NCBI GenBank assembly: GCA_019096065.1
Contig: JAGUCH010000006.1
Span: 1,756,001 to 1,820,000 of the forward strand
Direction of reading: 5' to 3'
Length of the DNA: 64,000 nt
Origin: Paracyclopina nana
Taxonomy: Eukaryota; Arthropoda; Copepoda; Cyclopoida; Cyclopettidae
The notes under the pieces were generated by a model. It had not been told where the DNA came from and ran no database searches. It was given only the letters and a program-made list of their open reading frames with translations. The first letter of the stretch is position 1, and each line of letters begins with the position of its first letter. This document shows positions 1 to 13,603 of this stretch, piece by piece. Position numbers and translations under genes: made by a program.

Positions 1-3000
1 ATGCTAACAAGCATATTCACACATTAGTACAAGTAATTGGGGGAGTTTTGGGATAATTAATGAGGTGCTGCATCGCTATTTTAAAAGCTATGTTTAAAAA
101 GTCTTGGCATTGATTTGATCTGACATAATAATCCTCTGTTGAGCTACTTAAATTTTGCAGCTTACGAACTATGATTAAAACTACTTATTGCGCATTGACT
201 TTTCAATTTTTAGTGTTACATAACTCTGGCCATATTTTTTGCACTAAGATACCGTGTATAAAATGACTTCTGGAGGCAGATTATTGCAAAAGCAGGTTTA
301 TCCAGATTAATTCAATAATGATACTATTTTCATGTTTCTCCATTATTATGGCGCTGGAAAAGGCAACCTTTTCATGGTCTAATTGTCCAATAAACCACAT
401 ATCGAGTGCAATCAATTCTTTTTGCCGGACCAAGCTTTTATCTAATTACCTCCATATCAACATTTTGGGCCTCTTTTTCTGTCCGGCTCAAAATCTGCGG
501 GCTGGGTTGGCTCCTCAAACCAAGTGACATTTTAAGATCTATTTTCAAATAAAGTCTAGCATTGCAATAAACATTACAACAGCTAGAAGCTTTTAAAGAA
601 GAGGCCATTTTCCTTTTTAGAGTCAAAGATGAAAAAAATGTCTGGAGAGGAAAAATGCAAAATTTGAAAAAAAATTACAAATATTCGAGCTTCCGTTGTT
701 TTGCAAGGTCATGAAAACTCCAGGCAGTGATTGTAATTTGTCAGCAGCATTAAAACCAGACAGAGAAAATCACGACAAATGGCTCATATTCCACTAATCC
801 AAGCTGGTAATTACAATTAATTGTACCAACACCACTGCCGTATGTGACATGTTATTGCAATAAAAATACCTACTATATGACTCAGTCCATTTCTGAAATT
901 AATTATCACATTTTTCTTCACCATGACTTTTATCATTTTTACATGATGGTTTGTTGGCAACACTGGAAGGCTAATGATTTCTAGTCAGTCACACTATGCA
1001 AATAAGCAAAAAAAGAATTACTATTTGGTAGCCTCAGTAGCTTTTCAACACGAGGGTATTATATAGCTAATGCAAACCCTAAATCACTTGACTTTTGCAA
1101 GAAATTGCGCGAGGAGTGGTGATAGGGGCTAGAAGCTTATGAACATAAAGTTTATATTCACGGTCGTATTTCAACCCAAGTGCTGCTCTTTTTATCCTGT
1201 CATGAAAACGTGCGCAAAATGTCATGAATGTTAAGCAAAAATCAAAGCCTCGTACTAGGTAGGGTCAAAATTGTTGATCTCATGATGCACCCCGCAATTC
1301 AACCGAGATTTTGCGCGCGACAACTTTTTTTGCAATGAAGTCTTGACTTGAGGAGTCAGGGCCGCCAACAAACTACAACAGCATTTTCGTGTATGTTTTG
1401 CCATTGTAGCTGCATGAAAATTTTGAGCATGAGAAAATAAGACGAGAAGGTCAAAAGACATTTGCTTCTGCTTCTTCTTCAACAATCGCGTCCTTGCTTG
1501 TACAGAAATCAAAAGTTGTCACGTTTTCAAATTCCTCAATGATGCAAGTTTATCTCCGGTTTGGGCATTCTTGTTTTTATCATCAAGGCGAATATAAGCA
1601 AAGATTAGCCAGAATATTAAGCATTTCTCCAACAACGCCAAGATTAATAATATTGCAGCACAGCCAAAATTGTTTACCAACTCTGCTCACATTATGCGCG
1701 CGCGCAAAGGAAGTTATTTTGAGTGCATTTTACGCATCGAAGAAACTTGAGCGCAATAAAATCACTTGAGGGATGTGGCAGCTTACGAGTTATGCAATGA
1801 AATAGTAGGTATGGACGGCAAACAAAAAACCCGAGTAAGTGGCACTTTTGATGGAAAACCGAAGGTCACGCGGGCCCAAAACTGCCACTATAAAGGTACT
1901 CTTAAATAAACACTGAATGCAAGTAGCCAGCTTATTAAATACCTACTACAGTGCTGCTCCTTGAGAAGAATGATGGGCCTTTCCACCTTGAAGAAAATTG
2001 CAACCGCTCGCGCCATTGTCAATGCCTAATGAGCCACTCATAAAGACAACGCGCTTGAGGTTGACAGTTTATGTGAGCATAGCTCAATTCTCACGAATAT
2101 CGTATTTACTACGGACGTTCTCGTTTCGCAGATAAAAATCGCGTCACCCTGCCAAGAAATATAAAGCAGTAATGGACATGGCGGGCAAAAAAAGAAATTC
2201 CAGCTCGCGTGACCATTTCGCAACGATGTGCACTTGGAAATGCCAATCTGAGCTTATTGAGTTATGGTGGTACTTTTATTGAAATGATATGCAACGATAC
2301 TACACTGTCACGTAACTCCCATTGGCCGAGACGTGGCCGAGAAACTTGATGGTCTTTATCTGGCAATGACATCAAGAAAACGGGGGCCTTATGCAAATTC
2401 GATTTCAAGGTCAATTTAGTAGCTGAGAGATTAACTGTGAGGCGGCCAGTGGTTTTTATATACTGCTGCACACAGCAAGGGGAGGTTGACGAGATCATGC
2501 CTGTTGCTGTTGACCTTGTTTTATGATCTGTGGCCTCCTCATGAATGAATATCATATGATATGTGGGTGGTCGAAATGACAGAGGAAACAAATTGCATTC
2601 GTAGTGCACATCACAAGATATGCTCCATTTTTATTAGAAATTCAAATAGTGCAAGCAATCTCATTTATACAGCTAGCTATCATCGAAATGTAAGCATTTC
2701 TTCTATTTGTGCTGGATAAAGAAAGGCCCATCTCGTGACCACTTTCATGACCGAGGAATGATCAAGAGAAATTGAATTATCTTGGCTATCCTTCAGAACA
2801 ATGGGTTGAGCTTATACATGCTATACGTGTGATGTAAATTGGGAGCGTCAAGAAAAAGTGCGAGCAAATATCTTAAAATGGCTACTGCTGAAAGAAACAG
2901 ATCGATTTTCAAGAGAACTCATAAGAAATATTCACTCAAATATTTGCGCTGAATTCAATATAATTAATAAAGATAATTCCTACTATAATCAGCTTTAGCC

Positions 3001-3211
3001 ATTTCAGCAAGATAAGACCTTATCAAAAATATCAAAAATTGAAAGCTCCTTTGAGTTTTGCCTGAATTTTCCCGACTCGGTCTTGAGTTTAACTAGTTGA
3101 CAGGCGTGACTGAACTCCTCTACTTTATGGGACTATTTTGCCTTCAAAAAGTGTGCTTCAAACATAAACAATCAGCAAAGCTTGTGAGATTATTTGAACT
3201 TATGTCATATG
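1..3211. other. gene-poor noncoding region
   Basis: I see no frame on either strand with recognisable protein similarity or a plausible multi-exon model. The sequence is AT-rich with scattered short GCGCGC islands, for example near 1309 and 1693. A perfect FTZ-F1/ERR-type monomer site, TCAAGGTCA, lies at 2405-2413. No tRNA-like B-box with matching stems was noticed. Confidence 0.6.
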
Positions 3212-3612
3212 CAATAGGTGGATCCCACAACATTAGGTAGCTAAGCTTAAGCAAAAGCAAAGTAACTTTGATAGCGAATTTCTCAGCAACTTCTCAACTG
3301 ATTCGAACCAAAATTGGTAGGATTCATCAGAGTTGCATTATAATTGTTGATGCCTAATTCAGTCCAAATCCGAGGTCACATTCAAAAGATTGGTTTTTAG
3401 CAAAGCAAAGCTGGGTTAAGCAAAGGGAAATTGGGTACCACTTAGCAGCCTCGGATTTGCACTATATTTGACATCAACAATTGTAAGGCAACTCTGATGA
3501 ATCCTACCAATTTTGGTTCGAATCAGATGAGAAGTTGCTGAGAAATATGTAATCAAAGTTACCTTGCTTTTGCTTAAGCTTAGCTGGCTATGTTGTGGGA
3601 TCCACCTAATGT
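3212..3612. repeat. large imperfect inverted repeat
   Basis: The left arm (about 3212-3376) and right arm (about 3449-3612) are reverse complements over roughly 160 bp with a handful of mismatches, separated by about 72 bp. Shared landmarks at the arm ends are GGTGGATCCCACAACAT and, nearer the loop, CAAATCCGAGG. A transcript across it would fold into a long hairpin. No transposase frame is present and I could not define a convincing target-site duplication. It could be a foldback/MITE-like element or a local inverted duplication. Confidence 0.85.
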
Positions 3613-3907
3613 GTAGCAATTTTCTCCAGCCGATCAGGGATCTAACTTTTGCTGAGGCGGTAGGAACAATTATTCAAGGTGGCTGAAGTAGGTATATAGC
3701 CGCCGCAAAAAAAGGCCAGCTTAGCTTTCTTTTTGGCCGAAAGGCTTTATGGAAAGCAAGCAAACCTGCATCTTGTTGCCCTGTTAAAAGATCAGTTCCT
3801 GTCAGGGCACAATCAAGGTCACGGTGGAAAGAGATCTACTAATCCCTTCGATCTATCTAGCCTTTTCAAGACAGCAGAGAAAATTGGGAAGAACCAACAT
3901 AAGCTTT

Positions 3908-3913
3908 TTTATT
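3908..3913 (-). terminator. poly(A) signal for PEX14
   Basis: AATAAA on the minus strand begins 26 nt past the PEX14 stop codon, the expected position for a short 3' UTR. Confidence 0.6.
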
Positions 3914-3938
3914 AATAGCTTGAAAAGTTTTGCCTTTT

Positions 3939-5549
3939 TCAATTTGAGCTAACATTTTCATCAGTATGCTCATGGTTACTGTTCGGAACCAGATCAGGTT
4001 CGGTAAGAGGGAGCGATTTTTCCACTGTGGGGTCACTTGTTTCTTCTCCATTTTGCAAGGGATCTTGTTGCTTAAACTGCCATTCTGGCAACGTGTATGT
4101 GCTTGAGCTTGGTGCAGCCACTAATGGGTGACTAGGAAATCTGGAACTATTAAAATAACCCAAATTATATGGCCGTAAAATTAGCATCATATAAATATAG
4201 TATGTAAAGCCTTGCGTTCCTAAATAGCCCATAAAATAGACATGGAGTCAGCTAGGCAGAGGGGAGCTTCTAAACAGATTTAAAGTGCTCTTCGTTTCTT
4301 CATAAAATTCCTTTTAATTTTACCAAGGGCAAAATGTTAAACCGCTGCCTCCACAAAAAAAGAAAATTAGGGGGTCATAATCTGTAGAGAACATGAATCC
4401 CTGAATCGCCCATCTATGCATCAACATGTGTTTCACATTTACGGAAAACGCACATTTGGCAGTAATTGCTCATCTAGCAAGCCAAAAAGTTTTGTTTTTG
4501 ACCTCAACTCATTATTGAACTTGGTCATGGACCTTCAGTATTTTCTAAGCTGAGTCACTTAGTCATCACAGTCAAGGCAATAATTATAAATTAACTTCAG
4601 TTGCTAACAGCAATAGATGCTTGAAATAATAGCTTGAGGAGATGAAATTAAAAAATGAACTCAGAAACTAAGAGCAAAAAATAAACCTCAGTTTCAGAGA
4701 GCAATGTACACAGTTTTACTTGCTGAGAACAAAGTTACACTCTGCAAATCAGCTGTTGAGAGAAAAATGTTGTCTGCGATCGGATTGCTGAATAAAATAC
4801 TGAGCTACAATTTGGAAGCTAATTACGGAGCTTTAAAACTCTTACGTGCTGAGTAAAAGTCCCTTCAGAGAAATAATCTCAGATTTGATGTCTTGGCTCT
4901 CCTTTCTTCCGTTGTTGTTGTCTTCAATAGCCTCTGATTTGCACAGTATTCTCTCTAAAATCAGCTTCTGGTCAGCCAAGGCAACTTCCAGGCTTGCGAT
5001 TGAGCTCGTTAACCTATCCAAAGTTAGGCTCAGTTTGTTTTTCTCTTCATCTCTCCCTTCATTATAAAGCCAAGGGCGAATAAAATTCTGGAATAAGCTG
5101 GGATTAGTTCCACTCTAATTTGGAGTGAGCTTTTTTAAACCTTCCAAACATAGGCAAGTCCATATGCAGCTCCTCCAAAAACAACAATCAAGTTGGCCAA
5201 GTCTTTAACGCTAGACAGCCAATTTCCGCGGTTTCGAGCTTGGTACAGGCCCACAGTTGTCCCAGGTGTCAAAGGCATGGGAAACTCTTGATTTTGATTG
5301 ATTCCAGCTTTCGCGCAAGCCTCGTCAATTTGAACATCAGTCAAACCTTTCGACTTCAGGAAGGCTCTTTTTTGGCTCAGAGGACTAGCTGCTATTCTGG
5401 GATTGATCAAAAACTTGACAGCGTTTTCAACCTTTTGGTAAAAGAGGCAAATACTTGTAGTTTGCCGCTTTAAATAATGCAGCATATCAATTGCTTACCA
5501 GCTCTTGGCTGTTTGGAGCCTCAGCTTTAGTTTCCTCAGTTTCACTCAT
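3939..5549 (-). CDS. PEX14: peroxisomal membrane docking protein PEX14
   Basis: PEX14 docks the cargo receptors PEX5 and PEX7 at the peroxisomal membrane for matrix protein import. The model has four exons on the minus strand: 5549-5499, 5431-5141, 5087-4846 and 4140-3939. It gives 261 aa and closes in frame. Exon 2 encodes the conserved N-terminal PEX5-binding helical domain (NPRIAASPLSQKRAFLKSKG, about residues 23-42, then the LTDVQIDEA helix) and a hydrophobic segment near residues 93-114. Exon 3 encodes a coiled coil ending in SEIISLKGLLL, a family signature. Exon 4 begins with a short FPSHP-type motif and has an acidic tail. The first two introns are 67 and 53 bp; the third is about 705 bp. 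The donor of intron 2 (AAG|GTTTAA) is weak, and the exon 4 acceptor could shift by 6 nt without changing frame. The protein is shorter than the mammalian one (about 377 aa), mostly because of a reduced C-terminal tail. Confidence 0.9.
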
Positions 5550-8500
5550 TTTTAGTTCTTGCTCCTTGAGAGCTGCAGCTGATTTCAGGAGCAAGAGATA
5601 GTTTTGAAAGATAAGGAAAACAGGTTGGCTAGCTGATTTGACTCTAAAGGCACCTCTTCAATGTACTTTTTATGTGTAATTTTTGCTGATTTTTCTCATT
5701 CATTTTGAAAAAAATATGAATGTCTGTATGAAAAGGCATTATGAATGAGGCACGCAAATTGTGGCTGACAGTCTGCTAGTTTACTCATAAAAGCTCGTGA
5801 AATTTTTGGATTTTCCTTATTCATAATGATGAATTTTGTGAGCTTCTAGCTGCAAAGTTAAAATGTCATCTAATTTTAAAGAACCTATTATAAAATTCAA
5901 ATCCATTGAAATTAGTGGTATCGTTTCCTCATTTGATTTCAAAATGAAACTTTTCCATCAATTATAAAAAATCTCTTCGCAGCTAGAATACTACGTTGCT
6001 GCGTGCACACTGGTTCATAACAGTTAAGAGACATTTTTCAGTGGCTTGAGTGCACTTGAACCTCTTCTGGGAGTCGTTACTCTAATAGCTGCTGGACCCT
6101 GAAAAGCTAATTCATGGTTGTGTGCATTGTTGGAAATCTTGCATTCTCGGAGTGACAAGGAAAGCTGAATCCGCCTAATTGGATGGGTGGCTTTACAGAC
6201 TTATCTAATCTCGGTTAAACCGCTCGCGTTCAATCGCTGGTGTACCAAAAATCCTGGGGATTTTGGCATAGCTATTATCGCTGAAGGGAGGATTGGCCAG
6301 CCACCTCTTCCACGCTTAGCAGCACTACCTAGCTTTTGTAGTGATTAGCCAAGACATTTTATTGCCGGCCCTCCCAAGTTCCTCTTCTTTTCGAGTCTTC
6401 AGTCAAGAGCCTTGAACCGTGATGTGTTTCTCGGTGGGTCAGCAAACTTTTTTGACGTGCTTTTATGATGATGAACGATTGTTTCACGACGATGGACTAT
6501 TTGGAAAATGCACTCATCAGTACATATTCCGGGGAAAAGATGGTCTTTTTTACGTCTCGAGGCCGGCCGCGCGAGCGCATTAAATATAGAAAAAAACATA
6601 CACGCATTTGATGGTGAGGACTTCTGGCTTCTACCAGTATAATGGTGGGTCATTTACCACGGAGCCCTGGGGTGTATGAAATTAATTGCGGTTATTGCTG
6701 GATCGTGTTTTTTACGCTCATAATTATGGTCGCACGCAGAGACACAATCAGCCAGGAAGAAGAGCAAATATGGGTAACCTTTTTAAAGCCGCTTGACTCA
6801 CCCTTATAAGGATATGCATACTGGGCAATAAAATTGCAGTTTCGCATAATTCCTGCTTTTCGCGTTGTGCGAGCTTTTTGGGCATATGATCCCCACCGTG
6901 CACAGGCAACGCGCAAGCTTCTTGATGCCTGGGGAAAATCCAAGTCTACCTAATTAGCATGATTATCAGCAATAGTATGCTACCAAATCCACGGTCTTTG
7001 GGTATCCTTGAGATGCCGCGCGAGGAATTCGATCTAGATGACACCAGGGCGCGAGATTACAATGGCCCAATTTGCTGGTCATTTTTCAGAGCGCACATAT
7101 AATATGTAATCTTGTCGCGCGTATGATGACGCAAATTTAGCCATCTCATTACGGGCCTTTTCACGAGGTACGCGCGTAGCAGCAAGTGCATGGTTGGTGC
7201 AGCTAAGCCGATTTTTGACAATGCTGGCCATGATGACGACAATAACGCAGGAATGCGAGTTTTCAAAGGAGCATTTTTGGGCACTTGGCCAGGCAAATGA
7301 GCGAAAGAGTCCCGTTCCTTGCAGGAGGAGAAGACACACGAAGGTCAGTTTCAGGTTGGGCATTTTTTCCGCACTTACACACTCACACACACGGGCCAAC
7401 TATATAGTATGATAATAGTGCGCGCGAGCTCGCGACGTTTGCTGAATAAGCTGGCAAAAGTACACATTTGCCAAAAAGGTCTTTTGCTTCCTAGCTTGTT
7501 GTCAACACCCTGAGCATGCTTGATTGAGCCCCAGAATAAGACCCTTCGTGAGTGTGATGGAACAGTTGGACCCGACCCGATTGACACCTACAAGTGCTAT
7601 ACATATACCATATACGCCAATATGCTAGATGGTTCCGCATGTTTGTCGCACCTTCGCAATTTCCTTCAAAACCACGCGTTCCCTATGCCGCAATTGCCGT
7701 TTGAGTGGGAAACAAAATATCTTTTTTGCCCGAAGAGAATATATTGTAGCAGTAAAATCATGTACGTCACTTTTTGCTGCTTTACACGTACCCTCTTGTC
7801 ACCGCTTTGATGGACACGCGGAGCTTGCAAAGATCGAATTCAGATTTGTTGTTGCCTCCTCCTCTGGGTCGTGAAACCCAAGCGGGGCCTTCAAGGTCAG
7901 ACTGGGCCGAGTGCCAAATTGCCCATAAAAAGGGTGCCCTGAGCAATCCACTCAAGAATCTGTATGTGACTTTTCATGATAAATGGTGTCCCGATCCCTC
8001 TTCTTCTGCCTTTAAAACGCGTCGCCATCACGAAGATCATCTCCAGCCTTGAATCATGTCGGCCATTGACACATCTTTTATTACACGTGAGCTTTTAACT
8101 CTAATAGTAAATAAGCATTGCTTTCGGCGGCCGGCCAATGCCGAGCATATTACGTGAGCCAAAATTCGCAAAGCTGTGCTACGTACTACATTCAGTCTGG
8201 CCTTGAAATCTTCTTTCATTAGCAGCAGATCAAGCATGTCTGTTCATTACCATTAAGCCTCAATGCCAATCAAGACAATATCTGCGCGCGAAGCGTTGTT
8301 GATGAATTGAAAACCTCTTTTAAAGAAATCTTTTCGTCGTCTTTGCGTGACCTTGACCCTGGATCTTGGCTTAACAGTTCATTTGAGCCGGGGCAGATTG
8401 TGTCAGAAGAGGTGTAATATTCATCGACTATGAAGATGGATTTGCGGTTCTACGGTCGTTCGTAGATGCTATCTGGACATGAAGCTTCTTCTTTGTCTGT

Positions 8501-10238
8501 AGCCAGAGGGGCACGCGGATCTCCTTATGCTGGAATGCTGCGCAAGTGAGACATTTATGCCAGATTAATCGAAAGGAGATGCAAATGGATGACATCACCT
8601 TGGCACGACGACGACGACGACGCGCACTCACTTCCGCCTCCAAGGAAAAGCCGACAAACGTCAATCTCAATTCAACGTTTCAAGCGTTTTTTAATCCATG
8701 ACACCCTTCAACATATACAAAAGAAACGCGCCTTTCAAAGGATATTGAGCTACTAGAACACGAGTCGTTGCCTTTAGAAATACTTCTGCGCACTACAGCT
8801 CAACAATTCATCTCAAAAAAGCATAGGTGTAACAAAGACCGTTCGTCAACGACTGCAGCCAATTTATTATGGCCATGTATTCCCAAAATATTATGAGTAT
8901 AACGTCAAAAATGGCCATATACGAACGAAGCTGTTATACTGACTCATTATGGTACTTGCTCATGACATACATACAAAATGGGAATCTTCATCGACAATTC
9001 CACATAACCCTCGTCGGTCTTCTACACAAACTGCAAAGCAGGCCTATAAAGCCTGATTAAAATAAATTACAATGGCTGAACTATGAAAAACCCAGCAACT
9101 TTTAATTGGAATGCCACAATCTATTATGTTATCCAAGATATAGCCGTCCAGCCTAGATATGGCCCAGACTGAGATTAATAGTTATGCTCGTCCTGGTTGC
9201 TTCTTCCTTGATTTGCTATAACCATCAATTGGAGCTACTTGAGTTTGACGGGACATTATTATCCTGTTGTTATTACCCACGACCCACGAGCCATCCGCGT
9301 CTGTCAGCAACAAATCATTACGACAGTTATATGATCATCATCATCATATGAGGATCATTCTAATTTTTGGTTCACCGATTCCGATTGACGGACGACCAAG
9401 ACCCAAATTTGCCATTTCAGGAAGCAACAGTCTGGAAAGCTTGATCTTCTTCTTCTTCATCATCATCCAATTATTGAAAATCATGCCACGATCGATGGAA
9501 TAATAATAGAGGTTACAGGAAGAAGAGACCGAACGACTCACGACCTGAATTCACTACAGCACTGCAGTCATTAAATTCCATTTAAGATTTGCAACAACGT
9601 GAACGTTTCTGGATAGTTTCTAAAAACCAGCCTGACCTTCCACTGCATATTTGGAAAATTTGTCATGCTTTATAATCACCATTTACTTTTCCACATGGCT
9701 CTGTGCATTTCTGCACATTTACCATATGGGTGTATGATGGTGACCCATGTTTACTCGTACAGGATACAAAAGCATTATTGGTTGCTAAATAGTTTCCAGT
9801 TTTGGCAAGAAGTCATTTTTGAAACACTTCCAACTCAATAATCATTATTTGGGTTTTTTTGCTTAATTGCTTTTTTGGCAGCATGTATAATTTTGGTTTG
9901 CGCGTTCTAGATTGATTTTTGTTTTCCTGGTCCTTCCTTTTTTGCCAACTGCAATAAGTAACTCAAGAGGTTGGAGTGTACTACATTGCCTTTTCTGAAC
10001 TAGAAACTCTAGCAATAGAGTTTGGGTTGGCCAGATAAAAAAAGGTCGCTGGTCGCTTTCTTGCATCACAAGAGATGCAGACAAATGCATGACCCCACCT
10101 TTAAGATGCAAAAATCCTCCGCAATTCTGCTTCAACATTCCTTTCAAGGCGTAACGGTGGTTTTCTAATTGAAGGATAGACAGATATCATCTAGTTAGTT
10201 TATAGCTTGAGTACAATTGCTGTACAACCACTTTGGCT
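5550..10238. other. long noncoding region upstream of the cuticle gene
   Basis: No gene is supported on either strand. Short GCGCGC clusters recur (about 6567, 7015, 7109, 7160, 7421 and 8282). Perfect TCAAGGTCA nuclear-receptor-type sites occur at 7891-7899 and, inverted, at 8348-8356. A short CGA triplet run lies near 8606. This may be regulatory DNA for the CPAP1-like gene downstream, but that is inference. Confidence 0.5.
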
Positions 10239-10271
10239 TATTTAAGAATAATTTGGCCGCTAATCAGCACC
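10239..10271 (+). promoter_or_regulatory. candidate TATA/initiator promoter
   Basis: TATTTAAG at 10239-10246 lies 27 nt before the A of a TCAGCA initiator-like site at 10264-10269. The spacing suits an arthropod core promoter. The following leader is A-rich with repeated AAACAAA units, as is common in arthropod 5' UTRs. No transcript evidence is available. Confidence 0.4.
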
Positions 10272-10372
10272 ATACACGGGCAGCGACGAACGAAATCAAA
10301 ACAAACAAAAGTAAACAAAACAAAACCAGTGCGAAAGTGAGAGCGTGGGGCCTTCATCAGGACATCTTGAAA
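10266..10372 (+). other. putative noncoding first exon of the CPAP1-like gene
   Basis: This stretch runs from the candidate initiator to a strong donor, GAAA|GTAAGC, at 10372/10373. It has no long frame. A possible partner acceptor, CTTATAGCAG, ends just before the TCAAAG that precedes the ATG at 13604. That would give a roughly 3.2-kb leader intron. The link is inferred only from splice-site consensus and position. Confidence 0.35.
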
Positions 10373-13300
10373 GTAAGCGAATTTTAGGACTTAATCATAA
10401 TTTTTAAGGATACTTTTTTTTGCGCACGGGAACGTCGTCAGGATCGGGGAAAAATGGCGCGCTGTGCTTGTGAAACAATGTGATATTTGTTCACGCCGAA
10501 ATGGTCAGCGACTGTCCACTTTACATAGGCAAAATATTCCATATAGGCATAAAGTCAGCTTAATGAAGCCAAATTATGCAAAGTGCACCTTAATGAGATT
10601 CATGCCTAGCTTTTGGCTATTCACGGACCTCATTTTTCGACCCACTTAGAATGCATCTTGCTAAACACTTTGGCCTTTAAAAAAGCTTTGTTTTCCCCTC
10701 TCTTGAAATTATTCCATGTTGTTCTGCATAACTGAAACTGAAGGGCCTAGTAGAGGACCCATGATTGATGTAGTAGAAAATTGAGAGGACAATGCAGCAA
10801 AGTTTCGAGATGATTGCTGATAAAAGTTTGCAAATTAATCTCTTTTGGCAGCTTTTGCACAAAGTCATCACCAGCTAGATGGCGGTCAATTTTGCCATGT
10901 ACATTGTATCTAAGAAGTAGTTGTTGTAACAATCATGCTGTGTATTATGCGTCGAGAGAAAAAAAGTTGGCACCTCATCCCCCTTGTTTGGTGGGCCTGT
11001 ATCATGAAGATGTTCAACAACAATGATATGGCAAGGAAGTCTGATCTGAAATTGGGCCGGATTGCATTACAAAGCAGTGGGAGCGGTAATTTGTTCAGTT
11101 TTCAATTTCAACTCTAAGTAAGGAAGGAAGAGGCTGCTGCTGCTGCCTTCCATAATAAAGAACTCCTTTTTGATCGAATCTTATAGATAGGGATGGGTGT
11201 GTGGGTACCAAACAATCTCGAATTTTTAGTCATCAATAAATCTTTCAATAAAGGTTTTTAGTACTATATAGGTAGGGATAAAAGATTGTTCATGCTTTTT
11301 TGGCACCAGAATTTCTGGCTGATGCAATCGGGAGCATTAGTAGCAACATGATACTATTTTATGCAGGCGCTCCATAAATAGTGAGAGGAACCTTCTTCCG
11401 TCTGGGAGGCCAGCCAAAATGGTAGCTCGGCTATAACAAGCCTAGTTTCTTTGCAAGTTGTGGACAAAGGCAGCATCCTTCTTCTTCTGCTTGCATTGAT
11501 CCCACCAGAAAGGCACAGGGAACAATGAATGCTAATTTGTAGGCGTTTTGTTGGAATCACCTACTGGGCTTTAGATAGGCTCCTCAAGAGTTGTCGCTGA
11601 ACAATGAGGAACAGAGAAGATCCATAATGAGCTTCGCCACAGCACAAATAGACAAAGGGGTGTTTAAGCCTAGGATTCCATAATTCAATTACACCCATAT
11701 TAGGATGTCCTGGGGGGCTCCATCATGACTAGGCAAGATAGCCAACTAATGAGGAAGTAAAAACTCCCTTCGGTGACCCATAATTCCAGCAAAGCTGGAA
11801 GGGATATTTGATGCTCAAAAAGACCTTGTTTTTCCCCATAAAATGACCATGAGAGCTCATCATCAACTGCCAGCCAGCACCGACAAAAGTGCAAAATCAC
11901 ATTAATTTTTGCCCAAGGCAAATATCACACTTGGCTAACATTCTAGAATTCAATATATGTACACCTTGATTTTTTTGCACGAAATTTTGACAGTTGGTAA
12001 AAATCAGTGAGGTAGCCATATACGCGTGCCAAGCGAGATTGATGCAGTTAATTGCATACTCTCTTTGCATGAGGTTAATCCATAATCGTAGAGTGTGTAA
12101 GGTCATCTCTCATATCCAGGAATAAAGCAATATATCTAGTCCTAGTTGCTACTGCAGTTCTAGATTCTATCCCAGATAATTATGGGGGCTCCAGCTTGCC
12201 GGCTTGCCAAAAGGAGTAACTTTGCTCAAGGATTGAAGGATGGACGCGACTGCTGGCATATAGACTTCCCATTTGTAATTATTCCTCTACCTCCTTGAAA
12301 TTGAAACTCGAAAAGTGCTGATTTTATCGTCGCATGGATTTTATATCTGCCAATCTGATGATACGGTTACCAGCCAGCTTTTCAGCTCAAGATCGAGCGA
12401 TTGATATTTGATGCGTCAAGTTGCTCGTGGAGCGAGCGTTGGCAGGTTTTTAAGCGTTTTTAATAGGTGTGGAATAAGTTAGGTTCGATACGGATCCATC
12501 TTGTGCCTGATTTGCAAAGAGCCTATCATGCCAACAGAGGAAGTTGTTCTTCACAGAAAACTCCATGAATGATGAGTAAAATCAAAAAGAGGCATTTCAA
12601 TGCCAACCGAGAGCCCAGCTGTATATACACATGATTTCGCATGGCGCCATAGCACAAATCATCTACGAAAGAAGGTCCGCATTGCATTGGTGGAAAAAAC
12701 AACCTCAGAAGCAACTGCTATATTTTTCGCCAATCAATTATGTGATTTGCAGACCCCATAATTAAACGGGTCTCGCACACGCGTCGACCTCACGCTTTTT
12801 TAAGTGGCTTCACAGCCATAAATCAGTTCAGGCCACAGTTTGAATATCCGGCATCTCGAGCAGCTAGCATTCACTTTTGGCGATGCTAAAGCAAAAAGAG
12901 AAGTTGGTTGTCTGCGTTCATCATTTATCGCAAAGCAAGTCTGCCTACCGGCGGTTTGCACACGTCACTGCTCAATGCAAACGCCGTAGCATTCAATTCT
13001 TCATGATTTTTTTTCTGACCACATGCACTTTGAAGATTTTTATCTGAGGATCGAGGATGCTCAAAGGCACACTGGTGGCTTCAGAAGCTCACGAGTAGTG
13101 TGTGTGTGTACTATAAAGTGGCTAAATATTGAAAATGCAGCATATAAATAGGCATATTACGCGCGCGAGTGCATATGCACAATAATAACAACACACGCAT
13201 GCAATTTGCAATTTTCGCCAAACCACTGCAAGCTCAAATTGCTGCATGAAAATGAGCAATACGTTTTGCCAGGTAAATTCTGAAGTAATGAGCCAGACAG

Positions 13301-13603
13301 TCAAAATCTGATTTGGTCTCTCATGACTACGATTTGCATCTGTGAAGGAAAAGAGGAGTGGGGCTCGTTCGTCGTCGCGTAAAAAAAAGATGCGTCGCCG
13401 CGCCACATGGACGCGACCGAAACCCCGTGCGAACTTGGAAACGCACTTTGATGCGTCAGAATGCATCAGTTCGCGTACAAAACTTGCGCGAGCCAGAAAC
13501 CAGCTCAAACGTTGTATACGAGGGGTGCATGCACCTTGACCGAATTCAAAACCAATTTTATTTGGGCTGTCCTAGAAGAACCATGCTCTTATAGCAGTCA
13601 AAG
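10373..13603. other. probable leader intron or upstream region
   Basis: No coding sequence is supported. The region includes a short GT dinucleotide run near 13096-13109 followed by TATAAAG, and a GCGCGC cluster near 13161. It is either the leader intron of the CPAP1-like gene or its upstream flank. Confidence 0.4.
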
